Notes: generated by a model not told the origin, from the letters alone. A DNA stretch of 35,873 bases from Acetobacteraceae bacterium (GCA_027487385.1 JAIYDS010000191.1:1-35873), one strand, 5' to 3'; shown: positions 1-7,191, numbered from the stretch's first letter. Numbers and translations are program-made.

Positions 1-844
1 AGAAATGCTGCGCGCCGAAGGTGATGACATGGTCGATCAGCGGCTTCAGCCCCTCGCTGACGAAGGCCTGCATCAGATGGCTTTCCACCGGCACGGTCAG
101 CCCCGCCATGGCGCAGAGCACCGAGGTGTTGCCTGCGACGGCCAGCCCCACCTTGGGCGCCATGATGTCGCCCCGCGTGGTGCGCACGCCCTGGATCGCA
201 CCGCCCTCGATGATCATCGAGGTGACTTCGCAATGCTCGATGATGTCCACGCCGCGCGCATCGGCGGCATGGGCGAAGCCCCAGGCCACCGCATCATGCC
301 GCGCCGTGCCGCCGCGCCGCTGCAACAGCCCGCCCAGCACCGGATAGCGCGCATTGTCGAGGTCGATCAGCGGGCACATGGCCTTCACCTCCGCCGGCCC
401 GATCAGCTCGGCATCAATGCCGGCCAGGCGCATGGCGTTGCCGCGCCGGGTGAAGGCGTTGCGCTGCGCGTCGCTGTGGAACAGGTTCAGCACGCCGCGC
501 TGGCTCATCATCACATTGTAGCCGAGCGACTGCTCCAGCCCTTCCCAGAGCTTCAGCGAATGCTCGTAGAAATGGTGGTTCTCGGGCAGCAGGTAGTTGG
601 AGCGGACGATGGTGGTGTTGCGCCCGGTATTGCCCATGCCGATGGGCCCGCGCTCCAGCACCGCCACCTTGGTGATGCCGTGGATGGAGGCCAGGTAGAA
701 GGCCGTCGCCAGGCCATGCCCGCCGCCGCCCACCACGATGGCGTCATAGGCGGGCTTGGGCTCGGGCTTGCGCCAGGCGGGCCGCCAGCCGCGATTGCCG
801 GTGAGCCCCTCGGTCAGGATGCGAAAGCCGGAATAGGACGCCAT
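1..844 (-). CDS. soxB: Sarcosine oxidase beta subunit (FAD/FMN oxidoreductase), N-terminal 281 residues
   Basis: This is the beta subunit of heterotetrameric sarcosine oxidase, which demethylates sarcosine to glycine and formaldehyde with folate and oxygen. The frame is open from an ATG at 844 to the window edge, so the C-terminal third is missing (the family is about 415 residues). The dinucleotide-binding stretch VVGGGGHGLATA lies near residues 37-48, followed by the family signature GNTGRNTTIVRSNYLL near 71-86. RRGGTARHDAVAWGF (near 176-190) contains His183, which by family comparison should carry the covalent FMN. The gene is divergent from the amidase at 953, leaving about 108 bases for both promoters. 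The alpha, gamma and delta subunits would lie outside the window. The subfamily assignment is strong; the exact substrate is inferred. Confidence 0.9.
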   Translation of the reverse strand, partial: MASYSGFRILTEGLTGNRGWRPAWRKPEPKPAYDAIVVGGGGHGLATAFYLASIHGITKVAVLERGPIGMGNTGRNTTIVRSNYLLPENHHFYEHSLKLWEGLEQSLGYNVMMSQRGVLNLFHSDAQRNAFTRRGNAMRLAGIDAELIGPAEVKAMCPLIDLDNARYPVLGGLLQRRGGTARHDAVAWGFAHAADARGVDIIEHCEVTSMIIEGGAIQGVRTTRGDIMAPKVGLAVAGNTSVLCAMAGLTVPVESHLMQAFVSEGLKPLIDHVITFGAQHF

Positions 845-952
845 GGAGGGGAAGCCTAGGAGCGCTTCACGCCCCTGTCACCTGGGTTTGCGCCCTTTCC
901 TCGAGGCCTGGCCCATGGTGCAATTCCCGCCTGACCCGAGCGGAGCCCCAGC

Positions 953-1588
953 ATGACCGATGACGCCTATTCCACCCGTGGCTATGGCGCGACGCCTGTG
1001 GGTTTCGGCGAAAAGCCAGGCCTGGTCGTGGTGGATTTCCAGACCGGCTTCACCGATCCGAGCTTCCCCATGGGCGGCGCGCCGCTGGTGGAGCGCGCGG
1101 TGGAGAACACGGCCCGGCTGATGCGCGCGGCCAAGGCGGCGGGCGCGCCCATCATCGCCTGCGTCGTCGCCTTCGATGGCCCCAAGGCGGCGCCGCGGTG
1201 GAAAATCCCGCCGGTGCATGAGCTGCTCGCCGGCAGCGCCGGCACCGCGCTCGATCCGCGCATCGCCGCCGAGGACCCCGACGTGGTGCTGGCCAAGACC
1301 GCGCCCTCCATCTTCTTCGGCACCGCCGCCGGCGCCATCCTGACGCGGGAGCGGGTGGATACCGTGATCGTGACGGGCTGCATCACCTCGGGCTGCGTGC
1401 GCGCCAGCATCATTGACGCCTTCTCGCTCGGCTTCCGCGTCCAGGTGCCGGAGGATTGCGTGGGCGACCAGGACATCGTGGCGCATGAGCAGAATTTGAA
1501 GGATGTCGGCCGGCGCTATGCCGACATCACGACGGCGGATGCGATGATCGCGGCGATCGAGACCTGGCGGCAGAGCAACAGCCGGTGA
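953..1588 (+). CDS. Isochorismatase-fold cysteine hydrolase (N-carbamoylsarcosine amidase-like)
   Basis: This 211-residue protein belongs to the cysteine hydrolase superfamily that includes N-carbamoylsarcosine amidase, maleamate amidase and isochorismatase. The expected catalytic triad is visible: Asp28 in VVVDFQ, Lys115 in VVLAKTAPS and Cys148 in TGCITSGCVRAS, the last preceded by the family's usual Thr-Ser-Gly turn. The length is normal. A GGAG sits about 8 bases before the ATG. It is divergent from the sarcosine oxidase subunit. N-carbamoylsarcosine amidase makes sarcosine, so the pairing fits a creatinine/N-methyl-compound route, but maleamate amidases look alike and the substrate is not fixed by sequence. 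No two-box site like those at 1626, 4021 and 7159 lies in front of this gene. Confidence 0.8.
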   Translation: MTDDAYSTRGYGATPVGFGEKPGLVVVDFQTGFTDPSFPMGGAPLVERAVENTARLMRAAKAAGAPIIACVVAFDGPKAAPRWKIPPVHELLAGSAGTALDPRIAAEDPDVVLAKTAPSIFFGTAAGAILTRERVDTVIVTGCITSGCVRASIIDAFSLGFRVQVPEDCVGDQDIVAHEQNLKDVGRRYADITTADAMIAAIETWRQSNSR

Positions 1589-1625
1589 TGGCGCGCCACC
1601 CTGGGGGCACCCGCCGCCGGGCGAT

Positions 1626-1658
1626 GGATTTTCGAAAATCTTGACGTTTTCGATCATC
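1626..1658. promoter_or_regulatory. Two-box palindromic operator, site A
   Basis: A perfect 14-base palindrome GATTTTCGAAAATC (1627-1640) abuts a -35-like TTGACG (1641-1646) and is followed by a second TCGA core (1650-1653). Read on the minus strand the 33 bases align with sites B (4021-4053) and C (7159-7191). All three share TTTCGAAAATCC and a TCGAA box 18 bp away, centre to centre. The TTGA hexamer points toward the downstream dioxygenase operon. No convincing -10 follows, so promoter assignment is tentative; the shared motif itself is directly visible. Confidence 0.6.
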
Positions 1659-1699
1659 TGCGCGAGCCTGTCGGCCTCCGGAGACCTTGAGGGGGAAGA

Positions 1700-1735
1700 A
1701 TGAACCGCCAGCATCCAAAGGCCGCGCGCGCATGA
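1700..1735 (+). CDS. Candidate 11-codon leader peptide coupled to the dioxygenase gene
   Basis: The short frame MNRQHPKAARA begins at an ATG with a strong purine run (AGGGGGAAGA) directly upstream and ends in a TGA that overlaps the ATG of the next gene as ATGA (1732-1735). The dioxygenase ATG has no ribosome-binding site of its own, so translation of this leader and re-initiation would explain how it is expressed. The alternative is that the dioxygenase starts at an in-frame TTG at 1687, which lacks a binding site. Seen: sequence and overlap. Inferred: that it is translated. Confidence 0.4.
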   Translation: MNRQHPKAARA

Positions 1736-2646
1736 TCAACGTCCGGCGCCTGCGCCACCTCGCCCTCACCGTCACCGACATGGAGCGGCAGCTCGCCTAT
1801 TACCGGGACATCATCGGCCTCGCCGAAATCGGCCGCGAGCCGGGCCGCGCCTTCCTGGCGAGCGAGGCCGGCCAGCTTTCCATCCTGCTGGAGCAGGGCA
1901 GCGTGCCCGGCCTCGCGCGTCTCGCCTTTGACGTCCCGGCCGAGCCTGACATCGCGTCCGTCGAGCGCGCCCTGCTCGCCGCCGGCCTGCCGGCCGAGCG
2001 CTGCTCGGATGTCGCACCCGGCTGCCCCGTCGCACTGCGCTCGCGCGATGGCGATGGCCGCGCGATCGAGCTGCATTTCGCCTTCCACGGCTATGAGAAC
2101 CGCCTGCCCCTGCCCGGCATCGCGCCGCTGAAGCTCGGCCATGTCGCCTGCTTCGCGCGCGATCCGGCGGCGACGGCGGATTTCTTCAGCGGCCAGCTCG
2201 GCTTCCGCGTCTCCGACTGGATCGAGGACCGCTTCGTCTTCCTGCGCTGCAACCATGAGCACCACACGGTGAACTTCACCCGCGGCCCCGATGCGCGCAT
2301 GCACCACATGGCCTTCGAACTGCGCGACGCCGGCCATATGCACCGCGCGGCGGATATCCTGGGCGGGCAGAAGGTGCCCATCCTCTGGGGCCCGGTGCGG
2401 CATGGCCCCGGCCACAATGTCGCGATGTATCACCGCGACCCGGAGGGCAATGCGATCGAGCTGTTCCATAGCCTGGACTGCATGACGGATGAGGCGCTGG
2501 GCTTCTGGGACCCCCGCCCCTGGCACCGCGACCGCCCGCAGCGCCCCAAGACCTGGGTCGGCTTGCCGCGCGATGTCTGGGGCCTGCCCCCCTCCCAGGC
2601 CTTCCTGGAGATGCACCGGCTGCAGCTGCCGGAGGAAAAGGGCTGA
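1732..2646 (+). CDS. VOC-superfamily extradiol-type ring-cleavage dioxygenase
   Basis: This 304-residue protein has two glyoxalase/VOC modules (about 5-118 and 133-250), the layout of type I extradiol dioxygenases that open catechol rings next to the diol. The C-terminal module holds the 2-His-1-carboxylate pattern: His137 in KLGHVACFARD, His191/His192 in RMHHMAFELRD and Glu243 in GNAIELFH. The active-site pair in NHEHHTV (177-178) matches the conserved His of biphenyl-diol dioxygenases. The tail of about 50 residues is rich in Trp and Pro. It is followed after one base by the NTF2-like gene and then the GntR regulator, forming an operon under site A. The enzyme class is well supported; the substrate is unknown. 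The start is chosen at the ATG overlapping the leader stop. Confidence 0.8.
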   Translation: MINVRRLRHLALTVTDMERQLAYYRDIIGLAEIGREPGRAFLASEAGQLSILLEQGSVPGLARLAFDVPAEPDIASVERALLAAGLPAERCSDVAPGCPVALRSRDGDGRAIELHFAFHGYENRLPLPGIAPLKLGHVACFARDPAATADFFSGQLGFRVSDWIEDRFVFLRCNHEHHTVNFTRGPDARMHHMAFELRDAGHMHRAADILGGQKVPILWGPVRHGPGHNVAMYHRDPEGNAIELFHSLDCMTDEALGFWDPRPWHRDRPQRPKTWVGLPRDVWGLPPSQAFLEMHRLQLPEEKG

Positions 2647-2647
2647 C

Positions 2648-3025
2648 ATGGCTCTGGATTCCACCGCCATCCTGGCGCTGGAGGATCAGCGCTTCGAGGC
2701 GATGATCGCGCAGGATTTCGCCACGCTCGACGCGCTGATCGCGGATGATCTGCGCTTCGTCCACTCCAATGGCGTGGTGGAGGACAAGGCCGAATTCCTC
2801 CGCAAGCTGCGCGAGGGCGAGCGGCGCTACCTGCGCTACGCGGCCATCACCCGCGAAATCCGGCAGGAGGGCGGCTTCAGCTTCGTCTTTGGGGAGGCCG
2901 ATGCCGAGATCGCGCGCCCCGGTGGTGGCATCGCGACGCGGATGACCTATACCGCCATCTATCGCGAGGCGCCGACGCCGCGCCTCTTCGCCTGGCATTC
3001 GGTGAAGTCCCCCGCCGCCCCTTGA
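2648..3025 (+). CDS. NTF2-like / DUF4440 small protein
   Basis: This 125-residue protein has the pattern of the SnoaL/NTF2-like DUF4440 group: an N-terminal helix (ALEDQRFEAMIAQDFATL), the typical LIADDLRFVHSNG segment near residues 31-43, and a C-terminal beta sheet ending LFAWHSVK. Members are small cone-shaped proteins that act as ketosteroid isomerase-like enzymes, as partners of other enzymes, or bind small molecules; no catalytic role can be assigned here. The ATG is one base after the dioxygenase stop, with GGAGGAAAAG upstream at 2631-2640. It therefore sits in the middle of the dioxygenase / NTF2 / GntR operon and probably serves the same pathway. Confidence 0.75.
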   Translation: MALDSTAILALEDQRFEAMIAQDFATLDALIADDLRFVHSNGVVEDKAEFLRKLREGERRYLRYAAITREIRQEGGFSFVFGEADAEIARPGGGIATRMTYTAIYREAPTPRLFAWHSVKSPAAP

Positions 3026-3077
3026 GCGATGGTGGGGACGGCGTCACTCTCACCCCCTCCAAGGAGTGCCCCACCTC

Positions 3078-3791
3078 ATGTCCGCCACGGCAGCCTCGAA
3101 GCGCGCCGCCCCCGCGGCGGTCCTGATCAGCCAGACGGTGCTGAACCGCCTGCTCGCCGATATCCTGGACGGGCGCTACGCCCCCGGCGCCCGGCTGCGC
3201 TTCGCCGAACTGCAGGCGGCCTATGAGGTCGGCATCGGCACGCTGCGCGAGGCGCTCTCCCACCTCGCCTCGGTCGGCATGGTGGAGGTGGACGCCAATC
3301 GCGGCTACCGCGTGGCCCCGGTCTCCGAGGCGGATCTGCTGGATGTCTCCAGCCTGCTGCTGGAATTCGAGCAGCGCGCCATCCTCTCCTCCATCGAAAA
3401 TGGCGACAAGGCCTGGGAGGAGGCGGTGGTGCTGACCTTCCACCGCCTCTCCGCCATCGAGTCGCGCCCGCGCGCCGAACGCGCCGAGCGCTTCAAGGAA
3501 TGGGTGGCGCTGCACCGGGATTTCCACCACGCGCTGGTCTCAGCCTGCGGCTCGCGCTGGCTGCTGCACATGCGCGGCCTGCTCTATGACCATATGGAGC
3601 GCTACCGGCTGCTCTCGCAGCGCCATCGCCCGCAGGGGCCGGGTCGCCTCGCGGAGCATGAGGCGATCAAGCAGGCCGCACTCGAACGCCGCGGCCCTGA
3701 GGCGGCGGAGCTGCTGCGGAAGCAATTGCAATGGACGGTGGACAATGTGCGGCTCTACGCGCCGCAATTCATCCAGCCGCCGGGGGCCTGA
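3078..3791 (+). CDS. GntR-family transcriptional regulator, FCD (FadR/VanR-like) type
   Basis: This 237-residue regulator has an N-terminal winged helix (about 15-80; QTVLNRLLADILDGRYAPG, then EVGIGTLREALSHLASVGMV and NRGYRVAPVS) and a C-terminal all-helical FCD domain (about 90-225). Candidate metal/ligand residues there are in LHRDFHHALV and EHEAIKQAAL. FCD regulators usually repress catabolic operons and are released by a small acid or its metal complex. An AAGGAG precedes the ATG by about 11 bases; the in-frame GTG at 3066 overlaps that site and is unlikely. It is the last gene of the operon controlled by site A, so it is the best candidate to bind sites A, B and C and to regulate itself (inference). 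Confidence 0.85.
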   Translation: MSATAASKRAAPAAVLISQTVLNRLLADILDGRYAPGARLRFAELQAAYEVGIGTLREALSHLASVGMVEVDANRGYRVAPVSEADLLDVSSLLLEFEQRAILSSIENGDKAWEEAVVLTFHRLSAIESRPRAERAERFKEWVALHRDFHHALVSACGSRWLLHMRGLLYDHMERYRLLSQRHRPQGPGRLAEHEAIKQAALERRGPEAAELLRKQLQWTVDNVRLYAPQFIQPPGA

Positions 3792-3844
3792 TGCCAGGTT
3801 TCCCCGTCATCAGCCCAGTCCGGGTCAGAACGGCGGAAGAAACA

Positions 3845-3882
3845 GGGCCTCCGGCGGCTGGGGCCGAGAGGCCCCAGACCCC
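3845..3882 (+). repeat. Dispersed GNRA-hairpin repeat, copy R1
   Basis: The copy begins GGGCCTCCGGCGG and contains TGGGGCC-GAGA-GGCCCCA, a 7-bp stem closed by a GNRA tetraloop, then ACCCC. It lies 54 bases after the GntR stop in the 298-base gap 3792-4089. An inverted copy (3934-3975) follows, so the two could pair with each other across 51 bases as well as fold separately. No U-tract follows, so it is not a textbook terminator. The rest of the gap holds site B and no gene. Confidence 0.75.
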
Positions 3883-3933
3883 ATGAATTCGTATCACAAA
3901 ATCGAGGCGCTCAGGGATTTTCCCCCAAGGATT

Positions 3934-3975
3934 GGGGTCTGGGGCCTTTCGGCCCCAGCCGCCGGAGGCCCCTTT
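3934..3975 (-). repeat. Dispersed GNRA-hairpin repeat, inverted copy R1'
   Basis: This is the same element on the opposite strand; read on the minus strand the loop is GAAA instead of GAGA, so the GNRA class is kept while the base changes. On the plus strand it ends in CCCCTTTT. It is the only copy that does not follow the 3' end of a gene in its own orientation. Confidence 0.75.
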
Positions 3976-4020
3976 TCTGTGTGAGTCTTCGCCGCCGAGC
4001 ATGAACATACGGCCCGACAG

Positions 4021-4053
4021 AACAATCGAAGATCTTGAAAGTTTCGAAAATCC
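4021..4053. promoter_or_regulatory. Two-box palindromic operator, site B
   Basis: A TCGAA box (4026-4030) and AAGTTTCGAAAATCC (4039-4053) flank a -35-like TTGAAA (4035-4040) that points at the hydrolase ATG 37 bases beyond the element. The last 15 bases are identical to the corresponding part of site C. The -10 region (about 4058-4063) is weak. It is probably an operator overlapping a promoter; see sites A and C. Confidence 0.6.
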
Positions 4054-4089
4054 AGCGATGATGCCGTTCAGGCAAAGGAACGGCATTCC

Positions 4090-4965
4090 ATGGACAGCGA
4101 GATCACCTTCACCTCGGACGGGCTTACCCTCGCCGGCAGCCTGCATGTGCCCGACGGCCGCGCCGCGGATCAGCGCCTGCCCGCCGTCATCGTCCTGCAC
4201 GGCTTCATCGGCGCCAAGGACAATTCCTATTCCGAGGTGGTCAGCCGGCTCATGGAGAGCTGGGGCTATGTCGTGCTGCGCATCGATTTCCGCGGCTGCG
4301 GCAAGAGCGAGGGCAAGCGCGGCTACGTCCTCTGCCATGACCAGGTGGCCGATACGCGCAACGCCATGACCTGGCTGGCGCAGCGCCCCGAGGTGGACCC
4401 CGCGCGCATCGCGGTCCTCGGCCATTCCTTCGGCGCCGCCATCGCCGCCTATACCGCCAGCACCGACACGCGCTTCGCCGCCGCCATCATCTCCTGCGGC
4501 TGGGGCCATGGCGAGCGCAAGTTCCGCGGCCAGCACGCGACACCCGAGGCCTGGGAGAAGTTCACCAACCTTCTCGCCGAGGGCCGCGCCCACAAGGCCC
4601 GCACCGGCGAGACCATGATGGTCAGCCGCTGGGATGTGGTGCCGATGGCCGAGCATCTGCGCAAGAACCTCTCCCACCTGGCGCAGACGGTGGTGGCCGC
4701 CGACACGGCGCAGAGCATGTTCGACTTCAAGGCCGAGGAGGTGATCCACCAGCTCGCCCCCCGCCCCGTGCTCTTCATGCATGGTGCGGACGACACGGTG
4801 ACGCCGGTCGAGCAATCCATCCGCATGTGGGAGCTGGCGGGCCAGCCCAAGGACCTCGTGCTCATCACCGGCACGGACCATTTCCCCATCTTCGGCAAGG
4901 ACAATCGCGGGCGCGACATCCTGAAGGGCTGGATGGAGCGCTACTTCCCCGCCACGCCGGCATGA
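4090..4965 (+). CDS. Alpha/beta-fold serine hydrolase
   Basis: This 291-residue hydrolase has the oxyanion motif VLHGFIGAK (35-43), the nucleophile elbow GHSFGAA with Ser113, a likely acid Asp235 in HGADDTVTP and the catalytic His264 in TGTDHFPIF. It has no signal peptide, so it acts in the cytoplasm. It heads a two-gene unit with the dehydrogenase at 4962 (ATGA overlap) and lies under site B. Hydrolases of this fold follow extradiol dioxygenases in meta-cleavage pathways, which would suit the neighbour at 1732, but general esterase activity is equally allowed by the sequence. AAAGGAAC about 10 bases upstream is a plausible ribosome-binding site. Confidence 0.8.
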   Translation: MDSEITFTSDGLTLAGSLHVPDGRAADQRLPAVIVLHGFIGAKDNSYSEVVSRLMESWGYVVLRIDFRGCGKSEGKRGYVLCHDQVADTRNAMTWLAQRPEVDPARIAVLGHSFGAAIAAYTASTDTRFAAAIISCGWGHGERKFRGQHATPEAWEKFTNLLAEGRAHKARTGETMMVSRWDVVPMAEHLRKNLSHLAQTVVAADTAQSMFDFKAEEVIHQLAPRPVLFMHGADDTVTPVEQSIRMWELAGQPKDLVLITGTDHFPIFGKDNRGRDILKGWMERYFPATPA

Positions 4966-5999
4966 GCACCCGCCTCACCGCCGAGGCGCTGCGCGATTTC
5001 GCGACGGCCCTGCTGCAGGCCAGCGGCACAAGCAAGGCCGATGCCCACGCCTGGGCCGAGACGCTGGTCTGGGCCAATCTGCGCGGCGTGGACAGCCATG
5101 GCGTGCTGCGCATCCCGCGCTATCTGGAGCTCATCGGCACCGGCGCCATCAACCCGAAACCCAGCATGGCGATGCGCATGCAGGCCGGCGCCATCGGCCT
5201 GCTCGATGCCGACCAGGCGCCCGGCCCCGTCGCCATGAACCGCGCGATGGATGAGGCCATCGCCATCGCGCGGCGGCTGCATCTGGGCTGGGTGGTGGCG
5301 CGGGACATCACCCATGCCGGCGCCGTCGGGCACTTTGCCCTGCGCGCCGCCGCGCAAGGGATGGCCGGCCTGGTGATGACCGCCTCCGGCCCGCTCATGG
5401 CCTGGCCGGGCAGCGCGGGGGCGGTGGTCTCGACCAACCCGCTCGCCATCGCCATTCCCGCCGCCGGCCGCGCGCCGCTGCTGCTGGACATGTCCACCGC
5501 CGCCGTCGCGCTCGGCAAGATCATGGCGGCCAAGGATGCCGGCACACCCATCCCCGAGGGCTGGGGCGTGGACGCGGCCGGCCAACCGACGAAGGACCCG
5601 GCGCGCGTCGCCACCCTGCTGCCCATGGCCGGGCCGAAGGGCGCCGGGCTTTCGCTGATGATCGAATGCCTCGCGAGCCTCGCCGCCGGCAATCCGCTGA
5701 TCAGCCTGGCGCTGCGCGGCGCGGGGGCAAAGGAGGGGCCGCGCATGAACGGGCTGGCCATCGCGCTCGATATCGCGGCCTTCGGCGAACCCGGCGCCTT
5801 CACCGCCGAGGTGGATGCCCTGGCCGCCGCCGTGGCCGCCGTGCCGGCCAGCGGCGCCACGCCCGTGCTTCTGCCAGGGGATCGTGGGGCGGCGGTGATG
5901 GCGCGGCGCCTGCGCGAAGGCATCACCCTGCCGGATGGCACCTGGAAGCGGCTGGTGCAGGAGGCGACGGCGCGCGGGGTTGCGGTGCCGGAAGGCTGA
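4962..5999 (+). CDS. Malate/L-lactate dehydrogenase family (LDH2/MDH2) oxidoreductase
   Basis: This 345-residue NAD(P)-dependent oxidoreductase belongs to the LDH2/MDH2 family, which covers malate, sulfolactate, ureidoglycolate and delta-1-pyrroline-2-carboxylate enzymes. Family landmarks are RGVDSHGVLRIPRY (41-54), the ARDITHAGAVGHF segment with candidate catalytic His118/His124, STNPLAIAIP (157-166), LLDMSTAA (174-181) and MAGPKGAGL (222-230). The ATG overlaps the hydrolase stop as ATGA, indicating translational coupling and shared control by site B. The repeat at 6018 follows 18 bases after the stop. The substrate cannot be told; a 2-hydroxy or 2-oxo acid produced by the same pathway is the natural guess. 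Confidence 0.85.
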   Translation: MSTRLTAEALRDFATALLQASGTSKADAHAWAETLVWANLRGVDSHGVLRIPRYLELIGTGAINPKPSMAMRMQAGAIGLLDADQAPGPVAMNRAMDEAIAIARRLHLGWVVARDITHAGAVGHFALRAAAQGMAGLVMTASGPLMAWPGSAGAVVSTNPLAIAIPAAGRAPLLLDMSTAAVALGKIMAAKDAGTPIPEGWGVDAAGQPTKDPARVATLLPMAGPKGAGLSLMIECLASLAAGNPLISLALRGAGAKEGPRMNGLAIALDIAAFGEPGAFTAEVDALAAAVAAVPASGATPVLLPGDRGAAVMARRLREGITLPDGTWKRLVQEATARGVAVPEG

Positions 6000-6017
6000 G
6001 GGGCAGAAAAAAGAAAA

Positions 6018-6055
6018 GGGCCTCCGGCGGCTGGGGCCGAGGGGCCCCAGACCCC
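6018..6055 (+). repeat. Dispersed hairpin repeat, copy R2
   Basis: This copy sits between two convergent genes (stops at 5999 and 6067). The stem TGGGGCC/GGCCCCA is intact but the loop is GAGG, the only copy with an intact stem whose loop departs from the GNRA pattern. Because the stem is self-complementary it would form in transcripts from either side. Confidence 0.75.
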
Positions 6056-6066
6056 AGGAGTTTGGG

Positions 6067-7059
6067 TCAGCCTGCCTGCAATTGGCGGGCGCCGATCAGC
6101 TCGCGCCAGCGCGAGATTTCGCTGGCCACCAGGCTCTTCAGTTCTTCGCCGGTGCTGGTGCGGACCCGGCCATCCACCAGCGCCGCCAGGCGGCTGCGAT
6201 GCTCCGGCTGCTCGGCCATCGTCAGCACGGCCTGGTGCAGGCGCTGCTGCACGGCGCCGGGCAGGTTGGCGGGGCCCGCCAGGCCGGCCCAGGTCGTCAC
6301 CGCGTAATTCGCCACGGTCTCGCCCGCGGGGGGCACGCCGGGGAAGGCCGGCAGCGGCTCGGGCGCCGTCACCGCCAGGGCACGCAGCCGCCCGGACTGG
6401 ATCTGCGGCCCGGCCGTCACCGTGGTGATGATGGCGCAGCCCAGATCGCCGGTCAGCAGCCCGGTGATGGCATCCGCCTCGCCGCGATAGGGCACATGCA
6501 CCAGCTGCGCGCCGGACATCGCCCCCAGCAATTCCCCGGCCAGGTGGTGCGTGGAGCCCACGCCGGCCGAGCCGAAGGTGAGCCCACCGGGCCGATTGGC
6601 CATCTGCAACAGGGCGCGCAAATCCCGCGCCGGATGATCCGCCCGCACCGCGATGACAAAGCCGAATTCCACCACGCGGGAGATCCAGGTGAAGCCCTCC
6701 ACCGGCTCAAAGGTCAGGTTGCGGCCAAAGGCGGCGGCCACGGCATGCCCGCCGGTGATGAGGCCAAGCGTATAGCCATCGGCCGCAGCCCGGCTGAGCG
6801 CGGCCGAGGCCACCATGCCACCGGCCCCGGGCCGCGGCTCCACCAGCATGGTCTGGCCCAGCAGGTTGCCCAGCGACACCGACAGCACCCGCGCCAGGGC
6901 ATCGGCCGAGCCTCCGGGGGCAAAGCCATGCAGCAGGGTGATCGGGCGCTCCGGATAGGCGGCGAGTGCCGGCGTGGCGGCCAGCGCGCCCAAGCCGCCC
7001 AGCATCAGCCGGCGCGAGACCTCCGGCGCCGGCGGGCCGGCGATGATAGCCTTTGTCAT
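6067..7059 (-). CDS. Tripartite tricarboxylate transporter receptor (TctC/Bug family), orphan 1
   Basis: This 330-residue periplasmic solute receptor has an N-terminal twin-arginine-like stretch SRRLMLGG followed by a hydrophobic segment ending TPALAA near residue 34. The mature domain carries YPERPITLLHGFAPGG and SADALAR (about 35-57), the family's first ligand loop, and later LTFGSAGVGSTHHLAGELL and LVHVPYRGEADAI. The start is the ATG at 7059 because GGAGG lies about 10 bases before it; an upstream in-frame start lacks one. No TctA/TctB membrane genes are in the window. It has site C about 100 bases upstream, linking it to the dioxygenase and hydrolase operons, so its ligand may be that pathway's entry compound (inference). 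Confidence 0.88.
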   Translation of the reverse strand: MTKAIIAGPPAPEVSRRLMLGGLGALAATPALAAYPERPITLLHGFAPGGSADALARVLSVSLGNLLGQTMLVEPRPGAGGMVASAALSRAAADGYTLGLITGGHAVAAAFGRNLTFEPVEGFTWISRVVEFGFVIAVRADHPARDLRALLQMANRPGGLTFGSAGVGSTHHLAGELLGAMSGAQLVHVPYRGEADAITGLLTGDLGCAIITTVTAGPQIQSGRLRALAVTAPEPLPAFPGVPPAGETVANYAVTTWAGLAGPANLPGAVQQRLHQAVLTMAEQPEHRSRLAALVDGRVRTSTGEELKSLVASEISRWRELIGARQLQAG

Positions 7060-7158
7060 CCTGGCAATTCCTCCCTGAGCCGTGGCCGGGCCGAGGGCCC
7101 GGGACGGTGCCACCGCCCTGCCTTGGGTCGATGATCAACACTTCGGTAACCTCTCACA

Positions 7159-7191
7159 GGATTTTCGAAACTTCAACTCTCTTCGAAGATC
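7159..7191. promoter_or_regulatory. Two-box palindromic operator, site C
   Basis: Read on the minus strand, a TTCGAAGA box and AAGTTTCGAAAATCC are separated so that their TCGA cores are 18 bp apart, as in sites A and B. TTGAAG, a -35-like hexamer on the minus strand (7176-7171), lies between them and points to the receptor gene starting at 7059. The surrounding gap (7060-7253) holds no other recognisable element apart from the receptor's ribosome-binding site and the TTGACA noted for gmhA. Confidence 0.6.

Noticed and set aside
5935..7134. Long plus-strand frames opposite the receptor at 6067, and similar long frames opposite most genes.
   Set aside because: In very GC-rich DNA antisense frames stay open; these show Arg/His/Gly-rich composition without family motifs, while the opposite strand encodes recognisable proteins.
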